DNA of 64,000 bases from Numida meleagris (Eukaryota; Chordata; Aves; Galliformes; Numididae): positions 38,096,145 to 38,160,144 of the forward strand of contig NC_034410.1 in the NCBI RefSeq assembly GCF_002078875.1. The letters run 5' to 3'. Under the pieces are notes generated by a model, which did no database searches, had not been told where the DNA came from, and worked only from the letters and a program-made list of their open reading frames with translations. The position numbers and the translations under genes are program-made. This document shows, piece after piece, positions 1 to 9,570 of the stretch (the first letter of the stretch is position 1; every line of letters starts with the position of its first letter).

Positions 1-120
1 CCCACCATGTACCCGTAATGGCAGCTATGTCATAGTTTGCGAGCTGCACAATGGCTTCCAGTTCTTCCTGTCTGTTGCCCATGCTGCGTGCATTGTTGTA
101 GATGCACTTCAGCTGAGCCC
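1..120 (-). pseudogene. CR1 copy B ORF2: N-terminus of APE-type endonuclease, partial
   Basis: ORF2 of CR1 encodes an apurinic/apyrimidinic-like endonuclease followed by reverse transcriptase. Only the first 40 or so residues lie in the window. The Asn of the NARS block is kept. The conserved ITETWWD block reads ITGTWWD at positions 1-25, so the metal-binding Glu has become Gly, which should abolish nicking. The rest lies beyond the left edge. Confidence 0.8.
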
Positions 121-184
121 GTTGCCTCACCCCCAATCCTGTCATCATTACCCTAGGCTCACCTCTAGTGGGCTGTTTTTTTTC

Positions 185-1275
185 CCCTTCCTAATTCATA
201 TCTAGTTTAAAGCCCTCTCAACGAGCCCTGACAGCTCCTGGGCCAGGATCCACTCCCCCTTTGATACAGGCCAGACGCATCTGCAGCCATCAGGCCAGGT
301 GCCGAGAAAACTGCCCCATGGTCAAAAAACCCAAAATTCTTGTGTTTGCACCAGCCTCTCAGGCATGCATTTATGAGATGGTTTTTCTGCTCCTTTCAGT
401 ATCCTTCCCTGCACTGAAGGGACAAAGGGAAATACCACCTGTACGACCACTCCATCCGCTAACCACCCCAGTCCCCTGAAGTCGTTTTTGATAATCCTCA
501 GGCTTCTCTCAGAGACTTCATTGCTGCCAGTCTGAACTATCAATAAAGGATAATAATCAGAGGAGTGAATCAGACAAGATAGTTTCCTAGAAATATCCCT
601 GATCCCAGTCCCAGGGAGGCAGCACACCTCCCTGTGGGCAGGGTCAGGCTGGCACACAGAGCCCTCTGTTCCTCTCAGCAGGGAGTTGCCTATGACAGTC
701 ACCCTTCTGTCCTTCTTGGCAGAGGCAGTCTTGAGGTGCAGAGTTGACCACCTCACCCCAGTCAACCTCAAAAGTGGACCTCCCACCACCTCCTCGCTTA
801 CCTCTCCCACAAGTTCCAGAACCTCAATCTATTAGGTAGCGGCACCTGGGGAACTGATGTAGGTCTGGTGTTGACTATGACACTGAGATGGGACATGTTT
901 CCACTCCTCTTCTTCCCTTAAATCACCTCCCTATGCTCGACGCTGGCAGGGAAGGGGGTCCACCACCATTTTTGGGGTATCACTCTGATGTCTTTCTTGC
1001 AAGTTCAACAGAGAGTTACTCCACCAATCTATCTCCTGCTTGCAGTCTCTGATACTCCTTAATCTTTCCACCTCCTCCTTGAACTTCACCACCATACTGA
1101 GCAGATCCTCCACCTGCTCACACCTCATGCAGGTGGAATCCCTGCCATCCTTCACTGGCAGCGGCAGGCTCAGGCACTCACTGCAGCCAGAGATTTGAGC
1201 TGCCACGTTTTCAGGCAGGCACTTGCCTGACTTGCCACATTCTTTCTTGCCAGCTTTCTGCCTAATGGAAACCAT
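185..1275 (-). pseudogene. CR1 copy B ORF1: coiled-coil region plus SGNH-type esterase, broken
   Basis: ORF1 of CR1 elements carries an N-terminal Cys-containing, coiled-coil region followed by an SGNH/GDSL-like esterase domain. The likely start is the ATG at 1275-1273 in a good context (GCCATGG), giving MVSIRQKAGKK. Next come CMRCEQVEDLL and a charged heptad-like stretch (VVKFKEEVERLRSIRD), typical of the family. The esterase part at 810-322 shows block I as VIGNSLLRGTE, with the usual GDS changed to GNS but the candidate nucleophile Ser kept. It also shows CLPGTGIRDI, SDYYPLL and a GSNEV block. The final block, normally DG-x-H-L, reads DASGLYQRG near 240-270, so the catalytic His is lost. 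At least one frameshift lies between 931 and 810. It is a pseudogene. Confidence 0.82.
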
Positions 1276-1379
1276 GGCTAGATTCGTTGTCTGAGAGGCA
1301 GCCGATTGGTGAGTCGGTCTCCAGAGTGGACAGACATACTGTGTCCTCCTTGTCCTCCCTTCTCGCCCACCCTGTGAGA

Positions 1380-1543
1380 GCGGCCCATGCAAACTCCCGG
1401 CCCTCCTGAAGGACCACGCCTGTTCGCCCGTCCTGATTGCGCTGCTCCTGGCTCGCTTCGCTCCCTAGCGGCAGGTTTTATACACACACGGAGTCATCCC
1501 GCCACTCCTGGCACCGCCGCCACGGCGTCAGAATGCCGCCGAA
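1380..1543 (-). promoter_or_regulatory. GC-rich CR1 copy B 5' UTR with TATA-like box
   Basis: This block is far more CpG-rich than its surroundings and sits at the 5' end of CR1 copy B. On the minus strand it contains TATAAAACC (positions 1482-1474), followed by GC-rich sequence leading to the ORF1 ATG about 200 bases further on. CR1 5' UTRs carry internal promoter activity. The TATA-like motif here is seen directly; promoter function is inferred. An alternative is that part of the block comes from another inserted element. Confidence 0.45.
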
Positions 1544-1770
1544 ACGCCTCCTCCTCTGTCCCTTCTGAACAGCTCGCAGCTGTCAGTAGCCACGCTACAC
1601 TCATGGTAGTCATCCCACCGGGTTTCACTGATGGCACCTACATCATGGTTTTCTAGTAGCAAGGTGGCTTCCAGCTCCTCCTGTTTGTTTCCCAAACTGC
1701 ATACAATGGTATAGAGGCACTTCAGTTTGGTAGCTGGTTTTGTCACCTTCTTAGAAGATAACTCCTCCGT
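1540..1770 (-). pseudogene. CR1 copy A ORF2 endonuclease fragment
   Basis: The minus-strand translation gives KLKCLYTIVCSLGNKQEELE, then a block ending in GAISETRWDDYHECSVATDS and LFRRDRGGGV, the opening of the CR1 APE-type endonuclease. The Glu of the ETWWD block is present, but the Asn of the NARS block is replaced (TIVCS). The frame is lost when homology ends at about 1540. Confidence 0.78.
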
Positions 1771-1969
1771 TGCTTTTAAGTATTTCCCTTGACCTTGCCT
1801 GCTGCCTTCTTCTATTGCCCGAGCAGTCCCTGCCTCATCATCATAGAATTTCATATGTGCTGCAGTGTTGCCAGCACCTCTCAAGGCAGCAGGTCCTTCA
1901 AGGCCCCTGCTAGCACCCTGTCCCTCTAATCTAGCTATGCCATCCCACACCTTATCACAGGAAGTCTTA

Positions 1970-2910
1970 CCACCCTTCTTGTCCCCCCCCTTCTAGTTTA
2001 AAGCCCTCCCAATGAGTCCTGCTAGATTTTCCCCAAGGATCTTCCTCCCTCTTTGAGAAGGGTGAACCCCAACCAGTGTCCACAAACTTGGTGCCATATA
2101 GGCCATTTGGTTGGCAAAAAAGCCCAAAGTTCTGGCAGCAGCACCAACCACGAAGCCAGATATTTAAAGATGAGATCCTTCCATTTGTTTCCATGTCCTT
2201 ACCTAATACAGGAGGCAGAGAAGAAAAGATAATCTATGCTCTCAATTCCTTCAGCCATCGTCCCGAGGCCTTGAAGTCCCTTTTGATGGCCCACGATGCT
2301 CATGTAGCTGCTTCATCACTTCCCACATGGAGAAGCAGTAAGGGGCAGTGGTCCATCAGCAGTACCACGCTAATTAGTCTCCTGGTGACATCCTTCACCC
2401 AAGCCCCCAGGAGATAGCAGACTTCTCTATGAAGAGGGTCTGCTCAGTATGTCTGGCATTTGTTTCCTGTAGGGAAGAAGCACGTACAACTGATACTTGT
2501 CTCTTCTTCTTCAGTGATGTAGCCTTGATGTTTAGGGAAAGCTTTTCTTGATTCGATTTTGTTGGTTTTTCTAATCTGAGTGGGCTGTTATCACACACAG
2601 ATGGACTTTCCATGTTCAGGGCCTCAAACTTGTAGAGAGGCATGTGAGGGTGGAGCAGGCAAGGAGCGATTTTGTTTGCATCCCTGAGCATGGACTTGCC
2701 TCCATCTGCTCCTTTCTTTTGTGTTCTTGCCTTCGGCCTGACAGGGATACAGACTGCCTTGTATCTTGTGTATTTTCCTTTGAAATAATCTGTATCTGCA
2801 CAGGTGAATTGTAGTTCCTCTGCTCCTTGTTTTGGCCTCCATGACACTTTTTAATCTATGTAACCTCACTGCAAGGCTGAGCAGGTGGTCCACCTGCTCA
2901 CATCTCACAC
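1970..2910 (-). pseudogene. CR1 copy A ORF1 remnant (coiled coil and SGNH esterase)
   Basis: The N-terminal part shows CEQVDHLL and then several frame changes. The middle contains a typical linker (MPLYKFEALNMESPSVCD) leading to the esterase block I, which is decayed from a GDSLL-type motif to VVRASSLQET. The C-terminal part contains NIWLRGWCCCQNFGLF and a frame-shifted tail (SPFSKREEDPWG) matching the family's final His block. It is more decayed than copy B, so probably an older insertion; that order also fits B lying inside A. Confidence 0.75.
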
Positions 2911-2970
2911 AGCTGTTCTCAGTACTGCCCAGCCACGCCAGTGAAAGGCTTGTGCATTCTGTGAGCTGGA

Positions 2971-3341
2971 TGTCATAACATCATGCAGTTGACTGTCAGA
3001 GCCAGGACAGCTTCTGGGAAGCTGCAGTTTCTAGTGTTGCTGGGTGGGAACTACAGTTCCCAGCAGTTGGTTGTTCCTGAGGTGACATAACCAGAGCCTT
3101 TCTTCCAGCCGTAATACCTTTCCACAACATGGTTTGAAAGACTCTCTCTCCCATTTGTTTGTTTTATTACCCTTAATTCATTTTATATTGTAAAATCTCA
3201 CATTCTTTTACCATTTATAGTAAATTAGTTTATCTCAATCGAGTTCCTCCTTCTCACTTCTCCACTGGCTTCCTGTGGGGGGAGAGGCGTGAGGAGGCCT
3301 TATACCCTGCCGCTGAGACAAAAGACCTTCAACCCGTGACA
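2971..3341 (+). mobile_element. Solo or partial endogenous-retrovirus LTR
   Basis: The segment begins TGTCATAAC and ends AACCCGTGACA, giving the inverted TGTCA...TGACA ends expected of an LTR. The right half has the AT-rich polyadenylation-type region and the block CTTCCTGTGGGGGGAGAGG...AGACCTTCAACCCGTGACA, which I recognise from galliform ERV LTR 3' ends. The length of 371 bp is reasonable for an avian LTR. No clear target-site duplication is seen and no primer-binding site follows, so it is a solo LTR with a lost duplication or a fragment. It sits against the 5' break of CR1 copy A. The right end is firmer than the left. Confidence 0.6.
3045..3066. promoter_or_regulatory. Inverted repeat matching a ZNF143-type site inside the LTR
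   Basis: TGGGAACT-AC-AGTTCCCA is an 8-bp-arm inverted repeat (3045-3062). Read on the plus strand it contains ACTACAGTTCCCAGC, close to the vertebrate ZNF143/THAP11 core ACTACAATTCCCAGC. The match is visible; binding and function are inferred. Confidence 0.35.
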
Positions 3342-6300
3342 ACAGGTCAGGAGGTAGACGGAGGCAGAAGAGGTATAAATCACTTGGACCCAGTAGCTAA
3401 AATGATAACCCCGCTTGCCAACTGGGAAAAAAACCCGGATGGATTCTTAAGTGCTTTTTGTTGCATACCAGTCTCTTCCAGGAAAGACTGAAGTCAGCTT
3501 CTTCCCTGCAGAGCATCTGATGTGGAGCTGAAGCACAAAAATGGCAGCATCTGATGCAGAGCATCCTGCCAGCTCAGAAAACTTTCTGTACAGAAAATAA
3601 GATTTTGTAGCAGGTTCATCATCAGCAGTGCATGAAGAAGCCACGCTGCCCTTACTGTCACACAGAGCTGACGTTCTGCATATGCTCTATTATGCAAGAG
3701 TTTTTACAGCTTTTGAGAAGTTGTAAAGGACAGAGCTGTGACAGAATTTTAATTAGAACATTCAAATTTATTTAAATTCTTGACATTCTGAGTTTTTATC
3801 AGTTTAAAAGGTTACATCATTCTTACAGATAAGCTTGTCACTGAAGATTTCTGAAGTCTCCAAGAAAGCAGTTGACTTATTTCTTGTTTTCTCTGTACTA
3901 CTGTCTATTAAAATCTGTTGAATATTAAATCCATTAATAATAACAAGCAAGCACATTTAGGTCTTTCATAATAAAATTTTGAGAATAGCTTTGACTGCAT
4001 GTGTAATTGATTTCTCAAAGCCACAATGAAGGGAATGTAAGGGGCAATTTATCACCTTGGATATCTACCAGAATTCTATAGGTGCTAATATAATCTCCAA
4101 TACACCTTCCTGGTTTTCAGTTTTGTCAGAAATGCTTTTGTTTAACCCCAGGTGCATGGTCTTTCTATACTGATATTTAGCTTCACTTAACCTTGGCATG
4201 GGTGACTTGTGAAATATAGGAGAACAAAGCTTTTACTTTTTAAGAAACAAATATTCAACAGAGTGGTTTCTCACCAGTATTAGAAACTTTCTTTTGAGTC
4301 AGCTGAGTTTCTAGGACCTCAGAGTCTTTTGTCTGAGATGTAAGGGAAGGGATATGTTAGGGATTGCCTTGCCTCCACTGACAGACAGAGATGCTTCTTG
4401 TAAGGGATCAATTTATGTCTAGCAATTAAAAATACTTCAGAAGAATTCTGGGTGAGGAGGGCTTCTGGAGTGCTTCAGACTGTATGAAGTCACTTTCAGT
4501 GTCTAGGATGGTCTGTGCAATAGTCCTATTTGTGTCTTCTAATTTGCTACTTTAAAATCCATTAAGAGTTTTCCACAATTTAGAACCAAGCACGGTTGAA
4601 GAAATGATGTCAACAGGTGTATGCTTCTTTGGGGTAGATAAAATTTTTAAGTATCTAAGGTGGACGCTTTTACTGCTTTTTATCTCAGTGGTTTCAAACA
4701 TAAAATACTATTAAAGAACAAAAGAAGGGTTCCATTTATAAGCATTGAGAGCTTCAGAAATGAAGGGCTTACATTCATCACTTCCTGACATATTATGCTC
4801 TTTGCAATTGATTAAGTTCTTGAAGTTAGGCTTTACAAATATCAGAACTTGCTTTATGATGGGAAAAAGTATTTTTGTTGATAAGCAGACAATTGACTAT
4901 TCAGAGAGGAGGAAAGGATTGGTTCTAATTAGAATCAAGATTAAACGGTATTTGGCCTCAGAGATTGTGTTCCGAGGATTAGATCTTTTTTATTTGCTAC
5001 TATCAGGAAGAGTCTGATTTTACAAAAATGACTCATGGAAGTTTGCTGTTCAACATCAAAATTCAGGAGTAATTTAGTGATCTGCCAGAAGGAATGTTAA
5101 CTAGAAATTATATACCTTGTTAATTTATGGCTCAGTTTATCTCACCTAACTTATCTCTTAATTCTGTTACCTTAACTGAGAGACTGAATCTTCAGGGAAA
5201 ACCATGGAGCATTTGCAGATGGGAGGATTTGTATAGTTGTGACATCTGTGCAAATGAAATTGCAGTGCAGAACACAACCTTTCTTTTACTCTTATTTCTA
5301 ATGTTGATCTGTTTAATCTAAATACAACTAATGACTGTTACTGACATCAGGTTATCCTAATCTGTGTAATGACATAAATGTATCTGCTAAGATCTTCCAG
5401 TCAGCCTTACAGTCTGGATTATGGAGCATTAAAAAGGTAACCCCAGTTCAGGTGTTCATAACTTCTCCAAAATTTTCCAAACACCTTATTACGTTTCACA
5501 TGTCTGAAGCCATATTAGGGTGTAAGTTGTACCTTGACTATATCCTATTACGTGTGTGTTTATATTGATTTAAACTATTTCTAGTGTTATTTTATACTAC
5601 ATATTTTTACATTTCATTCTAGGTAATATGCTAAGGACTGCTGTGTGAGTTATGGCTTAGATTATCCAACTGACTTTTACCTGACTAAAGACAGACAAGA
5701 TCTATTCTATCTTTATGGGCTAAATAAAGTTTTCTGCCATCACAACTTTTTGTGTGTCCTGGCATGCTCCATCCTCTCTAATTGTATTCTGTAGTGTGTT
5801 CACAACATAGCAGGTCAAGGAGGATGCTGTACTATCAATAAGGTGTCAGTACAAGATTAACACAGCAGTTTAAGGTGTACCCTACATTCCCTTCCTGCAC
5901 ACAGCTTCTACACCAGAGCTTTTATTTCACCATATTTCTGTTGAGAACTTCTTTCCTTGCCTGCTTCAGAGCTGAAAATGAAATCTTTATTCCTCTCTCT
6001 TCCCCAGGTATCTTTTGAGTTCTCTCTTTCTTATTAAGTTCTCATCTAGTAACTGCTGAACTTGTTGTTCCTATTGAGAGGATGATTTGCCATCAGGTAA
6101 CATTTCTGTACAACCAAGAGGTGATGTTCTAACTAGCTTTGTGCTAAGCAAAAACATTTTTCACGCTCTTCTGTGGGGCTCAAGATCTACAGGAAGGCAA
6201 AACACAGTGGAGAATATAACCAGTCCCACATTCAAAGTGCAGAGTGCAATTTTTTGTGAACATCCACATGTGAAAGACCATGTTAGATCAAGTTCATAAG

Positions 6301-7029
6301 CTCAAGAAGATCTCCAAAGTGTCACAAATTTTCTTTGGAAAATGACATCATTGTTGTGCTCTGAACTTAACTTTCTTTCATCTTTTCATAATGTGATATG
6401 TCTTGAATAGGAAGCGAGGAAGCAAAAATTTAAAAAAAGGAAAGATAATTGTGTGGTAGTATATACTGATAATCACTTGTTTCTCTTAGTGCTTGCTGAT
6501 GGTACATTTTATTTTAGACATTTGAATTGTTCCTTCTAGATTTCTCCTAATTATGGGTTATTTGCAGTCTACACTATGTGGCCTTGTTTTAGACTTTTCT
6601 TAGTAGTACTTCCACCAAAATACGTAGTTCAAATTGAGGAAAAATGGCCTTAAATAACATAATGTCATTAGAAGTCTCTTGCCTGCATTCATTACTGCTG
6701 GTATTTTTCAGGTTTGTCACATTGTTCTGTAGTGCTCTCTTTGTGCATCTGATCTTTAAAACATTCATTAAATTTAATGAGTTTAAAATGTAAAAGAAAA
6801 ATAATCTTGTGAAGCACAATCATCTGGTTTCTCATTTAGTAGGGAAGAAGGAACAACTCTGCAAATATTAACAGGTGTATACAAAACTGCTTTGCGCTGT
6901 TTCTACCTGCTATGATATTCTATTGATATAGTATGCTCAATCTGATAAATGTATAAGGAAAAATAGCAGTAGACACATGAATACTGTTCTACCTAAACCA
7001 TATGAGTGAAATTGCTATTTCTCAGTGTG
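3342..7029. other. AT-rich non-coding stretch, no recognised feature
   Basis: There is no recognisable coding domain, RNA gene or repeat family. The open frames here are short, lack domains and have no supporting splice context. Sequence just after the LTR (3342-3430) could be the start of an ERV internal region, but no primer-binding site supports that. Confidence 0.6.
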
Positions 7030-8026
7030 GCAAGGCACTACTTCCAGCTGGCGACCGGTCACAAGTGGTGTTCCTCAGGGGTCGGTGCTGGGGCCTGTCC
7101 TCTTCGATATCTTTATTGATGACCTGGATGAGGGCATCGAGAGCACCCTCAGTAAGGTTGCAGACAACACCAAGCTGGCAGGAAGTGTCGATCTGCCTGG
7201 GGGTAGAGAGGCCCTACAGAGAGATCTGGACAGGCTGGATCTCTGGGCTGAAGCCAGNNNNNNNNNNNNNNNNNNNNNNNNNNNNNNNNNNNNNNNNNNN
7301 NNNNNNNNNNNNNNNNNNNNNNNNNNNNNNNNNNNNNNNNNNNNNNNNNNNNNNNNNNNNNNNNNNNNNNNNNNNNNNNNNNNNNNNNNNNNNNNNNNNN
7401 NNNNNNNNNNNNNNNNNNNNNNNNNNNNNNNNNNNNNNNNNNNNNNNNNNNNNNNNNNNNNNNNNNNNNNNNNNNNNNNNNNNNNNNNNNNNNNNNNNNN
7501 NNNNNNNNNNNNNNNNNNNNNNNNNNNNNNNNNNNNNNNNNNNNNNNNNNNNNNNNNNNNNNNNNNNNNNNNNNNNNNNNNNNNNNNNNNNNNNNNNNNN
7601 NNNNNNNNNNNNNNNNNNNNNNNNNNNNNNNNNNNNNNNNNNNNNNNNNNNNNNNNNNNNNNNNNNNNNNNNNNNNNNNNNNNNNNNNNNNNNNNNNNNN
7701 NNNNNNNNNNNNNNNNNNNNNNNNNNNNNNNNNNNNNNNNNNNNNNNNNNNNNNNNNNNNNNNNNNNNNNNNNNNNNNNNNNNNNNNNNNNNNNNNNNNN
7801 NNNNNNNNNNNNNNNNNNNNNNNNNNNNNNNNNNNNNNNNNNNNNNNNNNNNNNNNNNNNNNNNNNNNNNNNNNNNNNNNNNNNNNNNNNNNNNNNNNNN
7901 NNNNNNNNNNNNGTTGAGAGACATGGTTTAGTGGGGTTATTGGTGGTAGGTGGATGGTTGAACTAGGTGATCTTGTAGGTCTTTTCCAACCTAGCTAATT
8001 CTATGATTCTATGATTCTGTGATTCT
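7030..8026 (+). mobile_element. CR1 LINE 3' fragment interrupted by an assembly gap
   Basis: The left part (7030-7257) encodes the reverse-transcriptase palm: [20 protein letters not shown], then [13 protein letters not shown]. The catalytic block, normally FADD, reads VADN at 7157-7168, so the enzyme is inactive. The right part (7913-8026) is a CR1 3' end with GGTCTTTTCCAACC and repeated ATTCTATG-type octamers. Both flanks are in one orientation and belong to one element, with the unsequenced middle in between. Closest relative in the window is the copy at 22637. Confidence 0.92.
7258..7912. other. Assembly gap (655 Ns)
   Basis: This is a run of 655 N bases inside a CR1 element. No features can be called. 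Apparent open frames across it are artefacts. Confidence 0.99.
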
Positions 8027-9503
8027 ACTTATATCCAGTAGTGCACAAGTAGTCTGTTACAAGAAGAAAAAAAGTATTCTCAGAAGGTGAAAACCTGATT
8101 TTTTATGTGTTCCTTTTTATTTTGCAAGAAGAATTTATGCTATACTGCCCTTGTTATGATTACCAGTGGTTCTTCCAAAATATGCCAATGTAAAAAACTA
8201 TGAAAAAAATTACTTATATTCTCCAAAAAATTCTTACTATTGCATCAGGCAACCATGGCACACTAAGCTTTTTGGGAGTGGGTTAGGCTTCCAGTGCTGC
8301 ATTACAATGAGAGAAATTACTTCTACAGTGTCACTAAGAAGAAAATCTCCTCTCCTTTGAGTGTTCATGTGCTGTTTGCCCCAGCTCTTCCCAAACCTTC
8401 ATGCCTGATCTTCCAACTCTCTTGCTGAACAAGCTCTCGTCTGTAGTATTATACAAACAAACGCAAGCAAAAGGAGAAAAACAGTGTGGAGTAAAATGAT
8501 ACTCGGCACTACTAGATTATTCATTCTGCGTATAAGGAATATTTTTTTCCACTTCATTTTGCTTTGACCATTTAGTCTGCAAACTCTTTTGGGACAAGGA
8601 CTCACTTGCAGAAGGAAGGATCATGCTTGGCTAATTACATATCTCCTTACAAGGAAGTGACTCTTCTGTTGAGAATTATATATATCATTTTGAGAACAGC
8701 AGACGGGGATTTAAACACAGATAATGCATGGTAATGAGCTACCTTTTACTTATGGCAGGTCTTACATCTTCAATATTTTTTAAATTTTAATTTTTCGTAG
8801 CCTTGCAGATCACAAAAAGTGACAAGATAGTCTTTTTTTTTAAATAAATGGATAAAATTAGGTTTGTAAGGGTATTTAGAGTTTTAAATATGAAAACGTT
8901 GGTGCCTTTTTGAGGTTTTTGTAGGAGTAAGAAAACACAGTAGAGGAAATGATGTCTCTCAGAGTAAAATTTACTGTGAGAGATATCATAAGTAGAGCAT
9001 AGAACTTGTGTTACATGCTTACATACATACAATTCTTATTAAATTTGAATGGTTAAAGATAACTATTGACCTTCTTCTAAACTTTTGCAAATAACACTCT
9101 GGACATTTTAAGCACCATGAGAACTACAAGGTGACTGAATGGAGCTTGCTTTTGCAAAGATGTGACATTTAAGGATAGAGACTTTTTTTCATTTGACACC
9201 ATACGAGTCCACCAAATAAGCAGATCTGCATAGCTGGTACATCAACTCATGGGTCTTCCTAGACACAATGATACTTGTTTTTTTTCATTCTACCTGTTCT
9301 CAATCTGACTCTGTAGCATGAGCCAACACTTTCAAATTTGGGGAAACCGACTGGTTTTCATGCTTATAGCTTTATTTTCTCTCTTATATCCTAAAACAAT
9401 GATTTTTGTTTGTTTGTTTTAGAATTTGTACTTGGGAAAACGTCACTGTGATTTAATCTTACAGTAGATTTATGAAAAAAAGGTTTCTATATGCATTCAT
9501 ACA
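8027..9503. other. AT-rich non-coding stretch, no recognised feature
   Basis: No gene, RNA or repeat family is recognised. Several A/T homopolymer runs occur. Short open frames have no domain features. Confidence 0.6.
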
Positions 9504-9570
9504 AAGGGGTTGGAACTAGGTGATCTTTGATGTCCCTTCCAACCCAAGCCATTCTATGATCCTATGATTC
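9504..9570 (+). mobile_element. CR1 3'-end fragment
   Basis: It contains the CR1 3' block GGTTGGAACTAGGTGATCTT, CCCTTCCAACCCAAGCC and two ATTCTATGAT octamers. Only about 67 bases remain, an extreme 5' truncation typical of CR1 insertion. Confidence 0.9.

Larger units (their letters stand above)
1..1543 (-). mobile_element. CR1 LINE copy B: 5' UTR, ORF1 and start of ORF2, running off the left edge
   Basis: This is a chicken-repeat-1 (CR1) non-LTR retrotransposon on the minus strand, read from about 1543 down to 1. In order it shows a GC-rich 5' UTR (about 1276-1543), ORF1 (about 185-1275) and the beginning of the ORF2 endonuclease (1-120). The ORF2 start reads AQLKCIYNNARSMGNRQEEL, a typical CR1 endonuclease N-terminus. 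Most avian CR1 copies are strongly 5'-truncated, so a copy keeping this end is uncommon. Frameshifts and altered catalytic residues show it is dead. Its 5' end abuts the broken ORF2 of a second CR1 (copy A), in the same orientation. The exact junction is uncertain by about 10 bases. CR1 identity is a confident call from protein-level similarity; the subfamily is not assigned. Confidence 0.88.
1530..2955 (-). mobile_element. CR1 LINE copy A: ORF1 and start of ORF2, interrupted
   Basis: This is a second CR1 on the minus strand, read from about 2955 to 1530, with the same order as copy B. It starts with an ORF1 head (MRCEQVDHLLSLAV at 2908) and a linker. The degraded esterase domain follows (block I region RKKRQVSVVRASSL near 2490), then its C-terminal part (NIWLRGWCCCQNFGLF near 2130-2170). 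The ORF2 start is at about 1750-1600 (LKCLYTIVCSLGNKQEELEA). Sequence similarity to CR1 stops inside the endonuclease, directly after LFRRDRGGGV at about 1540, where the GC-rich 5' end of copy B begins. This arrangement fits insertion of copy B into copy A, or a tandem join. The 5' end is cut at about 2955, next to an LTR. Confidence 0.83.

Noticed and set aside
7002..7966. Frames of over 300 codons across 7002-7966
   Set aside because: They read through the run of Ns; only the CR1-derived flanks are real sequence.
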